The notes beneath the pieces were generated by a model. That model saw nothing but the letters and a program-made list of their open reading frames with translations, was not told the DNA's origin and ran no database searches. Position numbers and translations under genes: made by a program. From Bacteroidota bacterium (GTDB taxonomy: Bacteria; Bacteroidota; Bacteroidia; Flavobacteriales_D; Crocinitomicaceae), in assembly GCA_024280295.1 (NCBI GenBank), contig JAJRQK010000029.1:124001-188000 (forward strand): DNA of 64,000 nt, given 5' to 3'. Position 1 is the first letter of the stretch; each line of letters starts with the position of its first letter. Positions 27,990-36,050 of the stretch are shown piece after piece.

Positions 27990-29363
27990 ATGGGACAGTT
28001 TTTCTTTGACAAAATTTTACAAAATGATGGTTGGAAAACAAATATTCTAATTGCAACAGATTCCAATGGAGTCATTACATCTATTACTGAGAGTAACAAA
28101 ATTAATAATGCCCAACACATTAAAGGATTAGCAATTCCAGGATTTCAAAATGCCCATTCTCATGCTTTTCAATATGCTATGGCTGGTTTGGCGGAGGTTC
28201 ATAATATTACTCATACTTCTGACGATTTCTGGTCGTGGCGTGATGCGATGTACAAACTTGCATTGAGCGTAAATCCAGATCAGATGGAAAACATCGCAGC
28301 AATGCTCTATGCTGAAATGCTACGGCATGGATATACAAATGTTGCCGAATTTCACTATATCCACCACGATAAAAATGGAGATCATTACGACAATCTAGCC
28401 GAAATGGGTAGTCGAATGATTGCTGGAGCGGAAAAGGCTGGAATAGGAATTACACTCGTTCCGATCTTCTATCAAAAAGGTGGATTTGGGAAAGATGCAA
28501 CAGACGGACAAAGACGTTTTCTATCTGCTGACATTGATTGCTATCTGAAATTGTTAGAGTCAAGTGAAATAGCATGCAGAACTTATCAACATGCAAATAT
28601 CGGATTAGGGATTCACTCAATGCGTGGTGTTGAACCAACTTTAATCGCTGAAATTGCCAAATCAGGACCTCAAGACATTCCATTTCACATTCATATTTCT
28701 GAACAATTAAAGGAAATTGATGATTCAATCGCATATCTAGGCAAGCGACCTGTAGAATGGTTATTAAATTCTATTGACCTGAATGATCGCTTTCATCTCG
28801 TTCATGCAACTCATCTAACCAAAGAAGAGACTAAAGGGATTGCTTCAAATGGTGCTAATGTTGTTATTTGCCCAAGTACTGAAGGTAATCTAGGAGATGG
28901 ACTATTTCCACTTCGCGATTTTCAATTAGCAAATGGTAAATGGAGTATTGGTACAGATAGTCATGTTGGACTTAATCCTTTAGAAGAACTCCGATTGCTA
29001 GATTATGGCCAGCGATTAATTACACATAAAAGAAATACATTCACTTCCGAATCTACAGGAAATAGCGGCGAGTTCGCAATTAACATGGCGACCCAATCTG
29101 GACGAAAAGCGATGAATAATTTCAATCCACATTATTTCGCAATTGGTCAGACATTAAATGTGTCAATCATTGAATCCAATTCTCCTTTACTTGCTACCTG
29201 TTCTGATAACAACCTCGCATCTACAATTATCTATTCGGCAGATCCTTCACAACAAAATGGAACTATCTCGAATGGTGTTTACATGGAGAAGGGGAAATGT
29301 GCTCAATACGATAAAATAACTTCGGATTTTATTTCTACGCTGAATGAATTGAAAAATCGCTAA
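27990..29363 (+). CDS. hutF: Formimidoylglutamate deiminase
   Basis: HutF removes ammonia from N-formimidoyl-L-glutamate to give N-formylglutamate. The 457-residue protein is an amidohydrolase-superfamily TIM barrel with metal ligands in QNAHSHAFQYAM, HIHISEQLKEID, LVHATHLTKEE and GTDSHVGLNPLEELR, plus the usual N- and C-terminal beta-sandwich pieces. The neighbours on both sides (formylglutamate hydrolase and HutD) fix the function among the many related deaminases such as guanine deaminase. hutH, hutU and hutI are not in the window, so histidine-to-formimidoylglutamate steps must be encoded elsewhere or be absent. Confidence 0.94.
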   Translation: MGQFFFDKILQNDGWKTNILIATDSNGVITSITESNKINNAQHIKGLAIPGFQNAHSHAFQYAMAGLAEVHNITHTSDDFWSWRDAMYKLALSVNPDQMENIAAMLYAEMLRHGYTNVAEFHYIHHDKNGDHYDNLAEMGSRMIAGAEKAGIGITLVPIFYQKGGFGKDATDGQRRFLSADIDCYLKLLESSEIACRTYQHANIGLGIHSMRGVEPTLIAEIAKSGPQDIPFHIHISEQLKEIDDSIAYLGKRPVEWLLNSIDLNDRFHLVHATHLTKEETKGIASNGANVVICPSTEGNLGDGLFPLRDFQLANGKWSIGTDSHVGLNPLEELRLLDYGQRLITHKRNTFTSESTGNSGEFAINMATQSGRKAMNNFNPHYFAIGQTLNVSIIESNSPLLATCSDNNLASTIIYSADPSQQNGTISNGVYMEKGKCAQYDKITSDFISTLNELKNR

Positions 29364-29364
29364 T

Positions 29365-29907
29365 ATGGATATCATTCGCTTCAAAGATACTAAAATCACC
29401 AAGTGGTCAGGCGGAGAAACATTCGAAATTTTAATTTATCCTTTACATTCGCAGTTTAATTCAGCAGACTATAACTTAAGAATTAGCGTGGCTACAGTTA
29501 ATCTTGAACAAACAACATTCACTTCACTTCCAGGTGTAAATAGAATATTGACAGTTCTCGAAGGAAGCTTAACCTTGGTCCATGAAGGACATCATAGTTC
29601 GAAATTGGCACCCTATGAACAAGATCGATTTCAAGGAGATTGGAAAACCAATAGCACTGGTATAGTTCGAGACTTCAATGTCATGTGGAAAATTGGAGAA
29701 GCGAGTGTAGAACACTTGTCTTTAGCTAAAGGTCAATCACAATCGATTAGAATAGACAAGAGGTTTTGCGTAATTTTCTTAGCTAATGGACAGGTAAGGT
29801 TTGACGACAAGGAGATTGAGAAAAATGACGCCATTTATTTTGAGGATGAAGTAACAATCCAAGCAAACATACACTCAGAATTGATCATTGTTACGTATCA
29901 AAATTAA
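29365..29907 (+). CDS. hutD: HutD-family protein
   Basis: The 180-residue protein matches the HutD family, a bicupin protein found in hut operons: it begins RFKDTKITKWSGGETFEILI and continues LRISVATVNLEQTTFTSLPG and VNRILTVLEGSLTLVHEG. In Pseudomonas HutD has been proposed to limit hut expression or bind a pathway intermediate, but its biochemical role is not settled. It starts 1 bp after hutF, completing a three-gene transcription unit with single-base gaps. Confidence 0.88.
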   Translation: MDIIRFKDTKITKWSGGETFEILIYPLHSQFNSADYNLRISVATVNLEQTTFTSLPGVNRILTVLEGSLTLVHEGHHSSKLAPYEQDRFQGDWKTNSTGIVRDFNVMWKIGEASVEHLSLAKGQSQSIRIDKRFCVIFLANGQVRFDDKEIEKNDAIYFEDEVTIQANIHSELIIVTYQN

Positions 29908-29966
29908 AAAAGAATATTTATTCCAACTTGGAATAAATGCTCATCCTTTACTTGAAAACCTGAGAG

Positions 29967-30083
29967 CTAATTCTTCACCAGCCTCACCATCTTACCATTC
30001 ACTTGAATCAGATAAATTCCACGTTCAACTTCATCCAAATATAGAAGGAAGTGCCCTTTATTTATATCAAGGACTCTAAAGTA
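29967..30083 (-). pseudogene. Fossil of a T9SS C-terminal sorting domain
   Basis: Read on the minus strand, 38 codons from 30083 to the TAG at 29967-29969 encode YFRVLDINKGHFLLYLDE followed by VERGIYLIQVNGKMVRLVKN, a clear type A T9SS sorting-domain ending (compare FADGTYIVLVHT in the complete cargo gene at 44938). An in-frame TGA lies directly upstream at 30084-30086 and no start codon or signal peptide is available, so this is the last piece of a lost cargo gene. Confidence 0.7.
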
Positions 30084-30200
30084 TCAATAATGCTTTAATT
30101 CGTAACATGCACATGACCAAAATCACAGAATGAGACCTAACTAATTTTTCTAAAAGCCAATTATAACCTTTTCTAAATGCGAATTCTGAATTAAATTCCC

Positions 30201-30208
30201 TATTTTTG
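30201..30208 (+). promoter_or_regulatory. -7 element of the rpsA promoter
   Basis: TATTTTTG fits TANNTTTG. It continues as CACTCCC, the same 7 bases that follow the tRNA-Glu promoter at 48990. The -33 position has CTTTTCT rather than TTTG. Distance to the rpsA ATG is 115 nt, giving a long leader. Confidence 0.65.
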
Positions 30209-30211
30209 CAC

Positions 30212-30232
30212 TCCCTAAAAGAGTTTTAGGGG
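30212..30232 (+). promoter_or_regulatory. Hairpin at the 5' end of the rpsA leader
   Basis: CCCTAAAA (30213-30220) pairs with TTTTAGGG (30224-30231) around GAG, within a few bases of the expected transcription start. It may protect the 5' end or take part in S1 autoregulation. There is no U-run, so it is not a terminator. Confidence 0.5.
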
Positions 30233-30323
30233 AATTCGTGCCGCAAGATTCAATTTTAAAAGCGGTTTATATTTATAATCTTTCAGAGAATGGGTCATCT
30301 GAAATACAATTAGTTAAGCCAAT

Positions 30324-32108
30324 ATGGCATCAGAAAAAAGAACGCAGGGAACTGCAGAGTTTGATTGGGACGCATTAGCAATGGATGGCTACACAGCTAT
30401 CGAGCGCTCTGAGCTTTCGGACACGTACGCTGGTACACTTAATTCAGTAGCAGAACGTGAAGTTATCGAGGGAACAGTAGTTTCATTGAACAAAAAAGAA
30501 GTAGTGGTAAACATCGGATCTAAATCTGAGGGAGTTATCGCAGCAAGTGAATTTCGTTACAATCTTGAATTAGCGGTTGGAGATACAGTTCCAATTTTCG
30601 TTGAAACACAGGAAGATAAAAACGGGCAGCTTGTAGTTTCGCACAAAATTGCTCGTGTACACAGTGCATGGAACAAAGTGAACGAAGTACTTAAAACAGG
30701 TGAAATCATCACCGGATTTGTTAAGTGCAGAACTAAAGGTGGATTGATTGTTGACGTTTTTGGTCTCGAAGCATTCTTGCCAGGTTCGCAAATTGATGTT
30801 AAACCAATTCGTGATTACGATATCTACGTTGGAAAAAACATGGAATTCAAAGTTGTTAAAATCAACCAAGAATTTAAAAATGTTGTTGTTTCTCACAAAG
30901 CGCTTATCGAAGCTGAATTGGAAGAGCAGAAAAAACAAATTATCTCTGGACTTGAAAAAGGTCAAGTACTTGAAGGTACGGTTAAGAATATCACTTCTTA
31001 CGGAGTATTCATCGATTTGGGTGGTGTAGATGGTTTGATCCATATTACTGACCTTTCTTGGGGACGAGTAAATCACCCAGAGGAAATCGTAGAGTTAGAT
31101 CAAAAATTAAATGTTGTAATCCTTGACTTCGATGATGAGAAGAAAAGAATTGCACTTGGATTGAAACAATTGCAACCACATCCATGGGATGCATTGGATA
31201 CCGAAATGAATGTTGGTGACAAAGTAACTGGTAAAGTTGTTGTCATGGCCGATTACGGTGCATTCGTTGAAATCGCAGCTGGAGTTGAAGGATTGATTCA
31301 CGTTTCAGAAATGAGCTGGTCTCAACACTTGCGTTCAGCACAAGATTTCTTGAAAGTTGGAGATTCTGTTGAAGCAGCTATTTTAACACTAGATCGTGAA
31401 GATCGTAAGATGTCACTTGGAATCAAGCAATTGATGCCAGATCCATGGGATGCTATCGAAGGAAAGTATGCTGTTGGTACACGTCACGATTCTAAGGTTC
31501 GTAACTTCACTAACTTCGGAGTTTTCGTTGAGTTAGAAGAAGGAGTTGATGGATTGATCCACATCTCTGATCTTTCATGGCAAAAGAAAATCAAGCATCC
31601 ATCGGAATTCTGCAAAGTAGATGACCAAATGGAAGTTACTGTTCTAGAAATCGATCGTGAAAACCGTCGTATTTCTCTAGGTCATAAACAACTTGAGGAA
31701 AACCCATGGGAAGTATTTGAAACAACTTTCACTGAAGGATCTAAGCACCAAGGGACAATTGTTGACAACAAAGACAAGTCTGGAATTGTCGCATTGCCTT
31801 ACGGTTTAGAAGGAATCTGTCCTGCACGTCATATGCGTAAAGAAGATGGAACAAACGCGAAATTAGAGGAAACGTTAGAATTCGAAGTTATTGAATTCAA
31901 CAAAGATGCTCGTAAGATCGTAGTTTCACATACGCAAACGTTCGAAGAAGTTGAAGACAAACCAGCAAGAGGTAAGTCAACAAAATCTGCTTCTAAAGGA
32001 AACACTTCTACGGCAGTGAAAAACGTGAACAAAAACACAGAAAAATCGACACTTGGAGATTTGGATGCGTTAGCAGCGTTGAAAGAGAAAATGGAAGGAG
32101 GTAAATAA
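30324..32108 (+). CDS. rpsA: 30S ribosomal protein S1
   Basis: S1 binds mRNA on the 30S subunit and helps load structured messages. The 594-residue protein contains repeated S1/OB domains, the central ones being clear from VLEGTVKNITSYGVFIDLGG, VTGKVVVMADYGAFVEIAAG and HDSKVRNFTNFGVFVELEEG, each followed by a GLIH(I/V)S/T motif (DGLIHITDLSWG, EGLIHVSEMSWS, DGLIHISDLSWQ). The more divergent N-terminal domain carries the ribosome-binding function in the family. The tail is low-complexity (ARGKSTKSASKGNTS). Length is normal for the phylum. Confidence 0.97.
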   Translation: MASEKRTQGTAEFDWDALAMDGYTAIERSELSDTYAGTLNSVAEREVIEGTVVSLNKKEVVVNIGSKSEGVIAASEFRYNLELAVGDTVPIFVETQEDKNGQLVVSHKIARVHSAWNKVNEVLKTGEIITGFVKCRTKGGLIVDVFGLEAFLPGSQIDVKPIRDYDIYVGKNMEFKVVKINQEFKNVVVSHKALIEAELEEQKKQIISGLEKGQVLEGTVKNITSYGVFIDLGGVDGLIHITDLSWGRVNHPEEIVELDQKLNVVILDFDDEKKRIALGLKQLQPHPWDALDTEMNVGDKVTGKVVVMADYGAFVEIAAGVEGLIHVSEMSWSQHLRSAQDFLKVGDSVEAAILTLDREDRKMSLGIKQLMPDPWDAIEGKYAVGTRHDSKVRNFTNFGVFVELEEGVDGLIHISDLSWQKKIKHPSEFCKVDDQMEVTVLEIDRENRRISLGHKQLEENPWEVFETTFTEGSKHQGTIVDNKDKSGIVALPYGLEGICPARHMRKEDGTNAKLEETLEFEVIEFNKDARKIVVSHTQTFEEVEDKPARGKSTKSASKGNTSTAVKNVNKNTEKSTLGDLDALAALKEKMEGGK

Positions 32109-32130
32109 TTCACTCCACTATTGATATCAT

Positions 32131-32165
32131 AATCCCTCGTTCTTTATTGAGCGAGGGATTTTTTT
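32131..32165 (+). terminator. Terminator of rpsA
   Basis: AATCCCTCG pairs with CGAGGGATT over 9 bp around a 12-nt loop, followed by a run of T. Confidence 0.88.
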
Positions 32166-32604
32166 CTTGAATACTAATTGATAGTATCATACTAAATCAG
32201 AGAATGAAAATTAGTGTTATCAGTTAGTGACTCTGCATTGCAACTATTTTCGGTATACTCTTCAAATGTTCTAGCTAGGTGACACCCATTAAGACCACCA
32301 GAGAATCGAAGAGTATATGTGAACTTTGAAAAAAACAATTCCTGCTTAAATTCAAGACAGTTCTTGCTCAACATAAATATTTGTATGATACAACCCTAAG
32401 CATAGGGGGGGGTATCTCTCACAACTTAACAATACAAACTAAATGACTGACATGTAGTAGAGTGGAGGCTTTCGAACTTTAGCTATATCGAAAAAAAGAA
32501 GGGTATTCATTTTGAGGGATCATTGAATCATTTCGATCCTAATAAAGAACACTGAAAACATTTTTTATTTCGTTCTGTTTTGCCTAACTTGCGAGATAGT
32601 TAAA
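32166..32604. other. Non-coding gap between rpsA and the PorE-like gene
   Basis: No gene can be supported. A run of eight G occurs at 32405-32412. A minus-strand open frame of 60 codons has no recognisable domain or signal peptide. The stretch should hold the promoter of the PorE-like gene. Confidence 0.5.
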
Positions 32605-34908
32605 ATGCTATCAATTATGGTTTTAAGTAAAAATAGAGTAGTACTAATATTAGGAATGTTTATTTTTCCTTTTATATCATTCTCTCAAAGTCTTGATAAC
32701 ACAAACCCGGATAATCCTAATACGGAGGAAGAACAAGCGTTAGAAATGGCGGTAGTACTCATCCTCGACGGTTATCTTTATGATGCAAATAAAGTCGTTG
32801 ACAAACTGCTTGAGATGAACTCTGAAAATGTTTATTACAATTACTTAAAAGGATTTAATACACTTTATAGCGCTAAAGATCATCGATTAGCGATTGAATA
32901 CTTCATGAAAACTATCGATCCTGTTCAAGGTAAACTAAACTTACTTTCAAGTGAGTCGAACGTAACGAATGATGTGTATTTTCATACCGCCGCAGCTTAT
33001 CAATTTTTAGAAGATATTCCAAATGCAGAGAAGTATTACACAACCTTTCTAAGATTATCAACTAAAAGATCTATTTTATACAAGCAAGCCGAACTTCGAA
33101 TGAAGCAATGTAAAATAGCAAGTTCAATATTAGCCAGTCCAAATGCTGCGAATGTAGAATTAATTGAAGGTCCTGTAAATTCTAAATTGGCTGAATACAG
33201 TCCGATCGTTTCAGCGAATGGTCAAGAATTATATTTCACTTCTCGCCGTCAGTGGGATAATGCTGATCAGGCAAAATTTATGTATCCGATTGATAATTCA
33301 TTTCCTGAAGATGTTTATGTTAGCGTTAAGGATGTAAGAGGAAATTGGCTTGATCCAAAACGTTTAGATTTATGTTCAGCAACAAATAATGAAGCAAGTG
33401 TTTCACTTACCTCGAATATGAATAAACTATATGTTTATAGCGATATTGAAGGGAACGGGAATCTTTTTTCGAGTGAGTACACAAAGGATGAGTTTAGTAC
33501 AATAAAAGGTATTGATTACAACAAGTTGAATTCTAATTCTTGGGAACCTCACTACGTTAGTTCTGAAGATTCTACATTAATTATATTTTCATCTGATCGC
33601 AAAGGAGGATTAGGCGGTAGAGATCTTTGGTCTATGCGACAATCTGAAGATGGGACATGGTCAAAACCAATTAATCTTGGATCTGGGATAAATTCAGCAG
33701 AAGATGAGGATGCCCCATTTCTTTCTTTAGATGGTGAATACTTGTACTATGCATCTAATGGTGATCGCAGTATGGGTGGATTTGATATTATGCGAGCTAA
33801 CATTGATGATCTAGGTCAAGCGAGTGGAACCGAAAATATGGGCTACCCAATCAACTCAGGCGGTGATGATATATTTTTCTCCGTTACAAGTGATGGGACC
33901 GATGCTTATTTTTCTTCTCATAGAAAATCAGGTTTGGGGGATAATGACATTTATCACCTTAATAATAGCAGTGCTAATAAAGAATCAAATGTGATTGCAC
34001 TATCGGGTATGGTCATTGACCTTACGGATGACGCTGAAGAAATCGATTTGGAAGTTTCTCTTGTCAACAAAAAAACAAACGAAGCATTTGATATTCTGGT
34101 AAAGCGTCAATCTTTTTACCAAGTACTCGAAGATTGTCAGACGTACGTTTATACAATGACAAATAAATTAACAGGTGACGAACTGTACACAGAGGAAATC
34201 ACTACTAACTGTGATAAAAAAGCTTCACACTTAGAAAGAATCTATTACAATGGTCAGTATTGGTTAGAGGGAGTTCTATCGGATATTGACAGTAAAAATG
34301 TGATAAATAACGCAACTATCAAAATGCTTAATAAGACAACTGGCGGAGAGATTTGCATTATGAATTCTGCGTCAGGGGGTAAGTTTGTATCACCAAAATT
34401 GGGTGACTTTAAACCTGGTGACATGATGGATGTATCATTTGTAATAAGTGCTCCGGGCTATGATTCTAAAACTGTTGACTTTAGTAAACGTCTTGGAAGA
34501 GATGGTTTGATAGTAGTGAATTATAATTTAGCAAAAACTCCTGTTATCGCAAGTATAGATGCTGAACTTGAGAAGTATATTATTTACTTTAACTATGATA
34601 AGTCAGTGATTCGTGCATCAGAGAAAGAGATTATGAATAGCGTGATCAAGTTATTGAATGAGAATCCTGAATTAAGTATTGAATTATTGTCATATACGGA
34701 TGAACGAGGTTCTAACGACTACAATCAACGATTGTCGGAGCGAAGAGCTAAGTCTTCATTAAGATACATTCAGAAATTAATTTCAAATCCAAAACGAGTA
34801 ACAGCAAAAGGGATGGGGAAAACAAATCCAGCCGTTGTTTGTCGTGAATGCACGGATGAGCAATATCAACTGAACAGGCGAACAACCTTCAAGGTTGTGA
34901 AGAAATAA
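32605..34908 (+). CDS. PorE-like TPR/PD40/OmpA-domain envelope protein, probable T9SS component
   Basis: The 767-residue protein has a signal peptide (FIFPFISFSQ near residue 28), a TPR-like region (about 45-175: YYNYLKGFNTLYSAKDH, AAAYQFLEDIPNAEKYY), a WD40/PD40 beta-propeller (about 190-460: VSANGQELYFTSRR, SEDSTLIIFSSDRKGG, LSLDGEYLYYASNGD, VTSDGTDAYFSSHRKSG), a carboxypeptidase-regulatory-like beta domain (about 475-640) and a C-terminal OmpA domain (653-767: LSYTDERGSNDYNQRLSERR) that binds peptidoglycan. This order is that of PorE in Porphyromonas gingivalis, which anchors the T9SS to peptidoglycan. Bacteroidota carry several paralogues with this layout, so a PorE role is inferred, not shown. 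A start at 32617 (MVLSKN) is also possible. Confidence 0.85.
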   Translation: MLSIMVLSKNRVVLILGMFIFPFISFSQSLDNTNPDNPNTEEEQALEMAVVLILDGYLYDANKVVDKLLEMNSENVYYNYLKGFNTLYSAKDHRLAIEYFMKTIDPVQGKLNLLSSESNVTNDVYFHTAAAYQFLEDIPNAEKYYTTFLRLSTKRSILYKQAELRMKQCKIASSILASPNAANVELIEGPVNSKLAEYSPIVSANGQELYFTSRRQWDNADQAKFMYPIDNSFPEDVYVSVKDVRGNWLDPKRLDLCSATNNEASVSLTSNMNKLYVYSDIEGNGNLFSSEYTKDEFSTIKGIDYNKLNSNSWEPHYVSSEDSTLIIFSSDRKGGLGGRDLWSMRQSEDGTWSKPINLGSGINSAEDEDAPFLSLDGEYLYYASNGDRSMGGFDIMRANIDDLGQASGTENMGYPINSGGDDIFFSVTSDGTDAYFSSHRKSGLGDNDIYHLNNSSANKESNVIALSGMVIDLTDDAEEIDLEVSLVNKKTNEAFDILVKRQSFYQVLEDCQTYVYTMTNKLTGDELYTEEITTNCDKKASHLERIYYNGQYWLEGVLSDIDSKNVINNATIKMLNKTTGGEICIMNSASGGKFVSPKLGDFKPGDMMDVSFVISAPGYDSKTVDFSKRLGRDGLIVVNYNLAKTPVIASIDAELEKYIIYFNYDKSVIRASEKEIMNSVIKLLNENPELSIELLSYTDERGSNDYNQRLSERRAKSSLRYIQKLISNPKRVTAKGMGKTNPAVVCRECTDEQYQLNRRTTFKVVKK

Positions 34909-34928
34909 CATTCAAGTTGAGATTCGGA

Positions 34929-34958
34929 AATGCCTAAAGAAATTTAGGCATTTTTTTT
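34929..34958 (+). terminator. Terminator of the PorE-like gene
   Basis: AATGCCTAAA pairs with TTTAGGCATT over 10 bp around a GAAA loop, followed by a run of T. Confidence 0.9.
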
Positions 34959-35492
34959 ATGCAAATATGTTTTTATGATACATGAACGAAGTGGTTAAAT
35001 CTAATTTCAATACTAAATCTCTAATTAAATTCAGTCTATTTTTGGTCTACTTGTAAAATGCCATGTCCCATCACAACTAGCTGTTTTTTTTAAAAGAAAT
35101 TTATGTAAACACACTTTAACTCACTACCTAGTTATTTATAGCGCATCCAACTTTAGTGAAAAGAATATCATGTTCTCAGATAAAAGCACATGATATGTGG
35201 AAGATCGGATTTTGAAGAAACCCAAATTACCATTAGAAATGCAAAAAAAACTCTGCTGTGTACTTTTCACAGGATCAAAGCGAAATATCAAGAATCCTAT
35301 TTGGACTAATTTTGCTATAAGCCTAACCGAATACACTTTGGAAACAGGGTATTTGACAGACTAACACTAGCAATCACTATATCCTGTTGGTATAATATGG
35401 AGGAATCCAGTCTAGTTTATTAAAAAAAAGTTCAATTCCGTATAAGATAATTTGGCAACAGCATTAATTCGAAACGGGTTCGTAATCGATTA
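34959..35492. other. Non-coding gap
   Basis: 534 bp between two converging genes with no supportable gene, RNA or strong repeat. A 66-codon minus-strand frame (35136-35336) has no domain and no signal. Confidence 0.5.
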
Positions 35493-36008
35493 TTACATCA
35501 CAAATGCTCTAATTTCAATTTTATGAACCTTCTGAGGTGTATTTGCAGTAACAGTTACTGTTTTACGAATTTCGTTTTTCTGTCCTTCTTTAGGTTTAAA
35601 TGTCACCTTGATAACATCTGTTTTACCTGGAGGAATTGGCTTTTCTGGTTTTTGCGGAGTGGTGCATCCACAACTTGCGGCAACATCTTCAATGATTAGA
35701 GGCATATTCCCTGTATTTGTGATTACAAACTCAGTAGTGCTTTCACTATCTGATTCCACATTGCCAAAATCATGGAGTATTTCATTGAATTCTAATGATG
35801 CAAGTGTTGCTTCGTACTTTGCAATCCTTTTCGCCTCCTCAGCTTCAAATTCTTTTAAATCTTTTGCTAATTCAGCATCCGATTTATTACTAGAAGATAC
35901 GGTTGATACAATATCTCCATCGATTGCTTTAATTCCATTGTCAGAAGAAGATTCGCAGGAAATAGTTAACGCTGCTATAATTGAAAATGGGAGGATTAAA
36001 TTTTTCAT
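35493..36008 (-). CDS. DUF1573 lipoprotein
   Basis: The 171-residue protein starts with a lipoprotein signal (MKNLILPFSIIAALTISC, Cys 18) and ends with a DUF1573 domain (residues 72-170), an immunoglobulin-like beta fold common in Bacteroidota envelopes. Its hallmarks are FNEILHDFGNVESDSEST, FVITNTGNMPLIIEDV and SCGCTTPQ, with the paired cysteines of the motif. A helical linker rich in Glu and Lys lies between. The function of DUF1573 proteins is not established. It has its own -7 element at 36029-36036, which sits in the short gap to the ctp gene. Confidence 0.88.
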   Translation of the reverse strand: MKNLILPFSIIAALTISCESSSDNGIKAIDGDIVSTVSSSNKSDAELAKDLKEFEAEEAKRIAKYEATLASLEFNEILHDFGNVESDSESTTEFVITNTGNMPLIIEDVAASCGCTTPQKPEKPIPPGKTDVIKVTFKPKEGQKNEIRKTVTVTANTPQKVHKIEIRAFVM

Positions 36009-36028
36009 TTATTGAATAGATTTTGTTT

Positions 36029-36036
36029 CAAAAGTA
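36029..36036 (-). promoter_or_regulatory. -7 element of the DUF1573 gene
   Basis: TACTTTTG on the minus strand fits TANNTTTG. A TTG lies 23 bp further upstream inside the end of the ctp gene. The ATG is 21 nt downstream. Confidence 0.5.
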
Positions 36037-36050
36037 AGAAAATCTTAGGA

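Noticed and set aside
29888-30079. Open frame of 63 codons on the plus strand after hutD
   Set aside because: It overlaps the hutD end and has no domain. The minus strand of the same stretch carries a recognisable T9SS sorting-domain end instead.
32192-32374. Minus-strand open frame of 60 codons
   Set aside because: No start context, signal peptide or domain. Composition looks like non-coding DNA.
35136-35336. Minus-strand open frame of 66 codons in the gap before the DUF1573 gene
   Set aside because: No family resemblance and no promoter.
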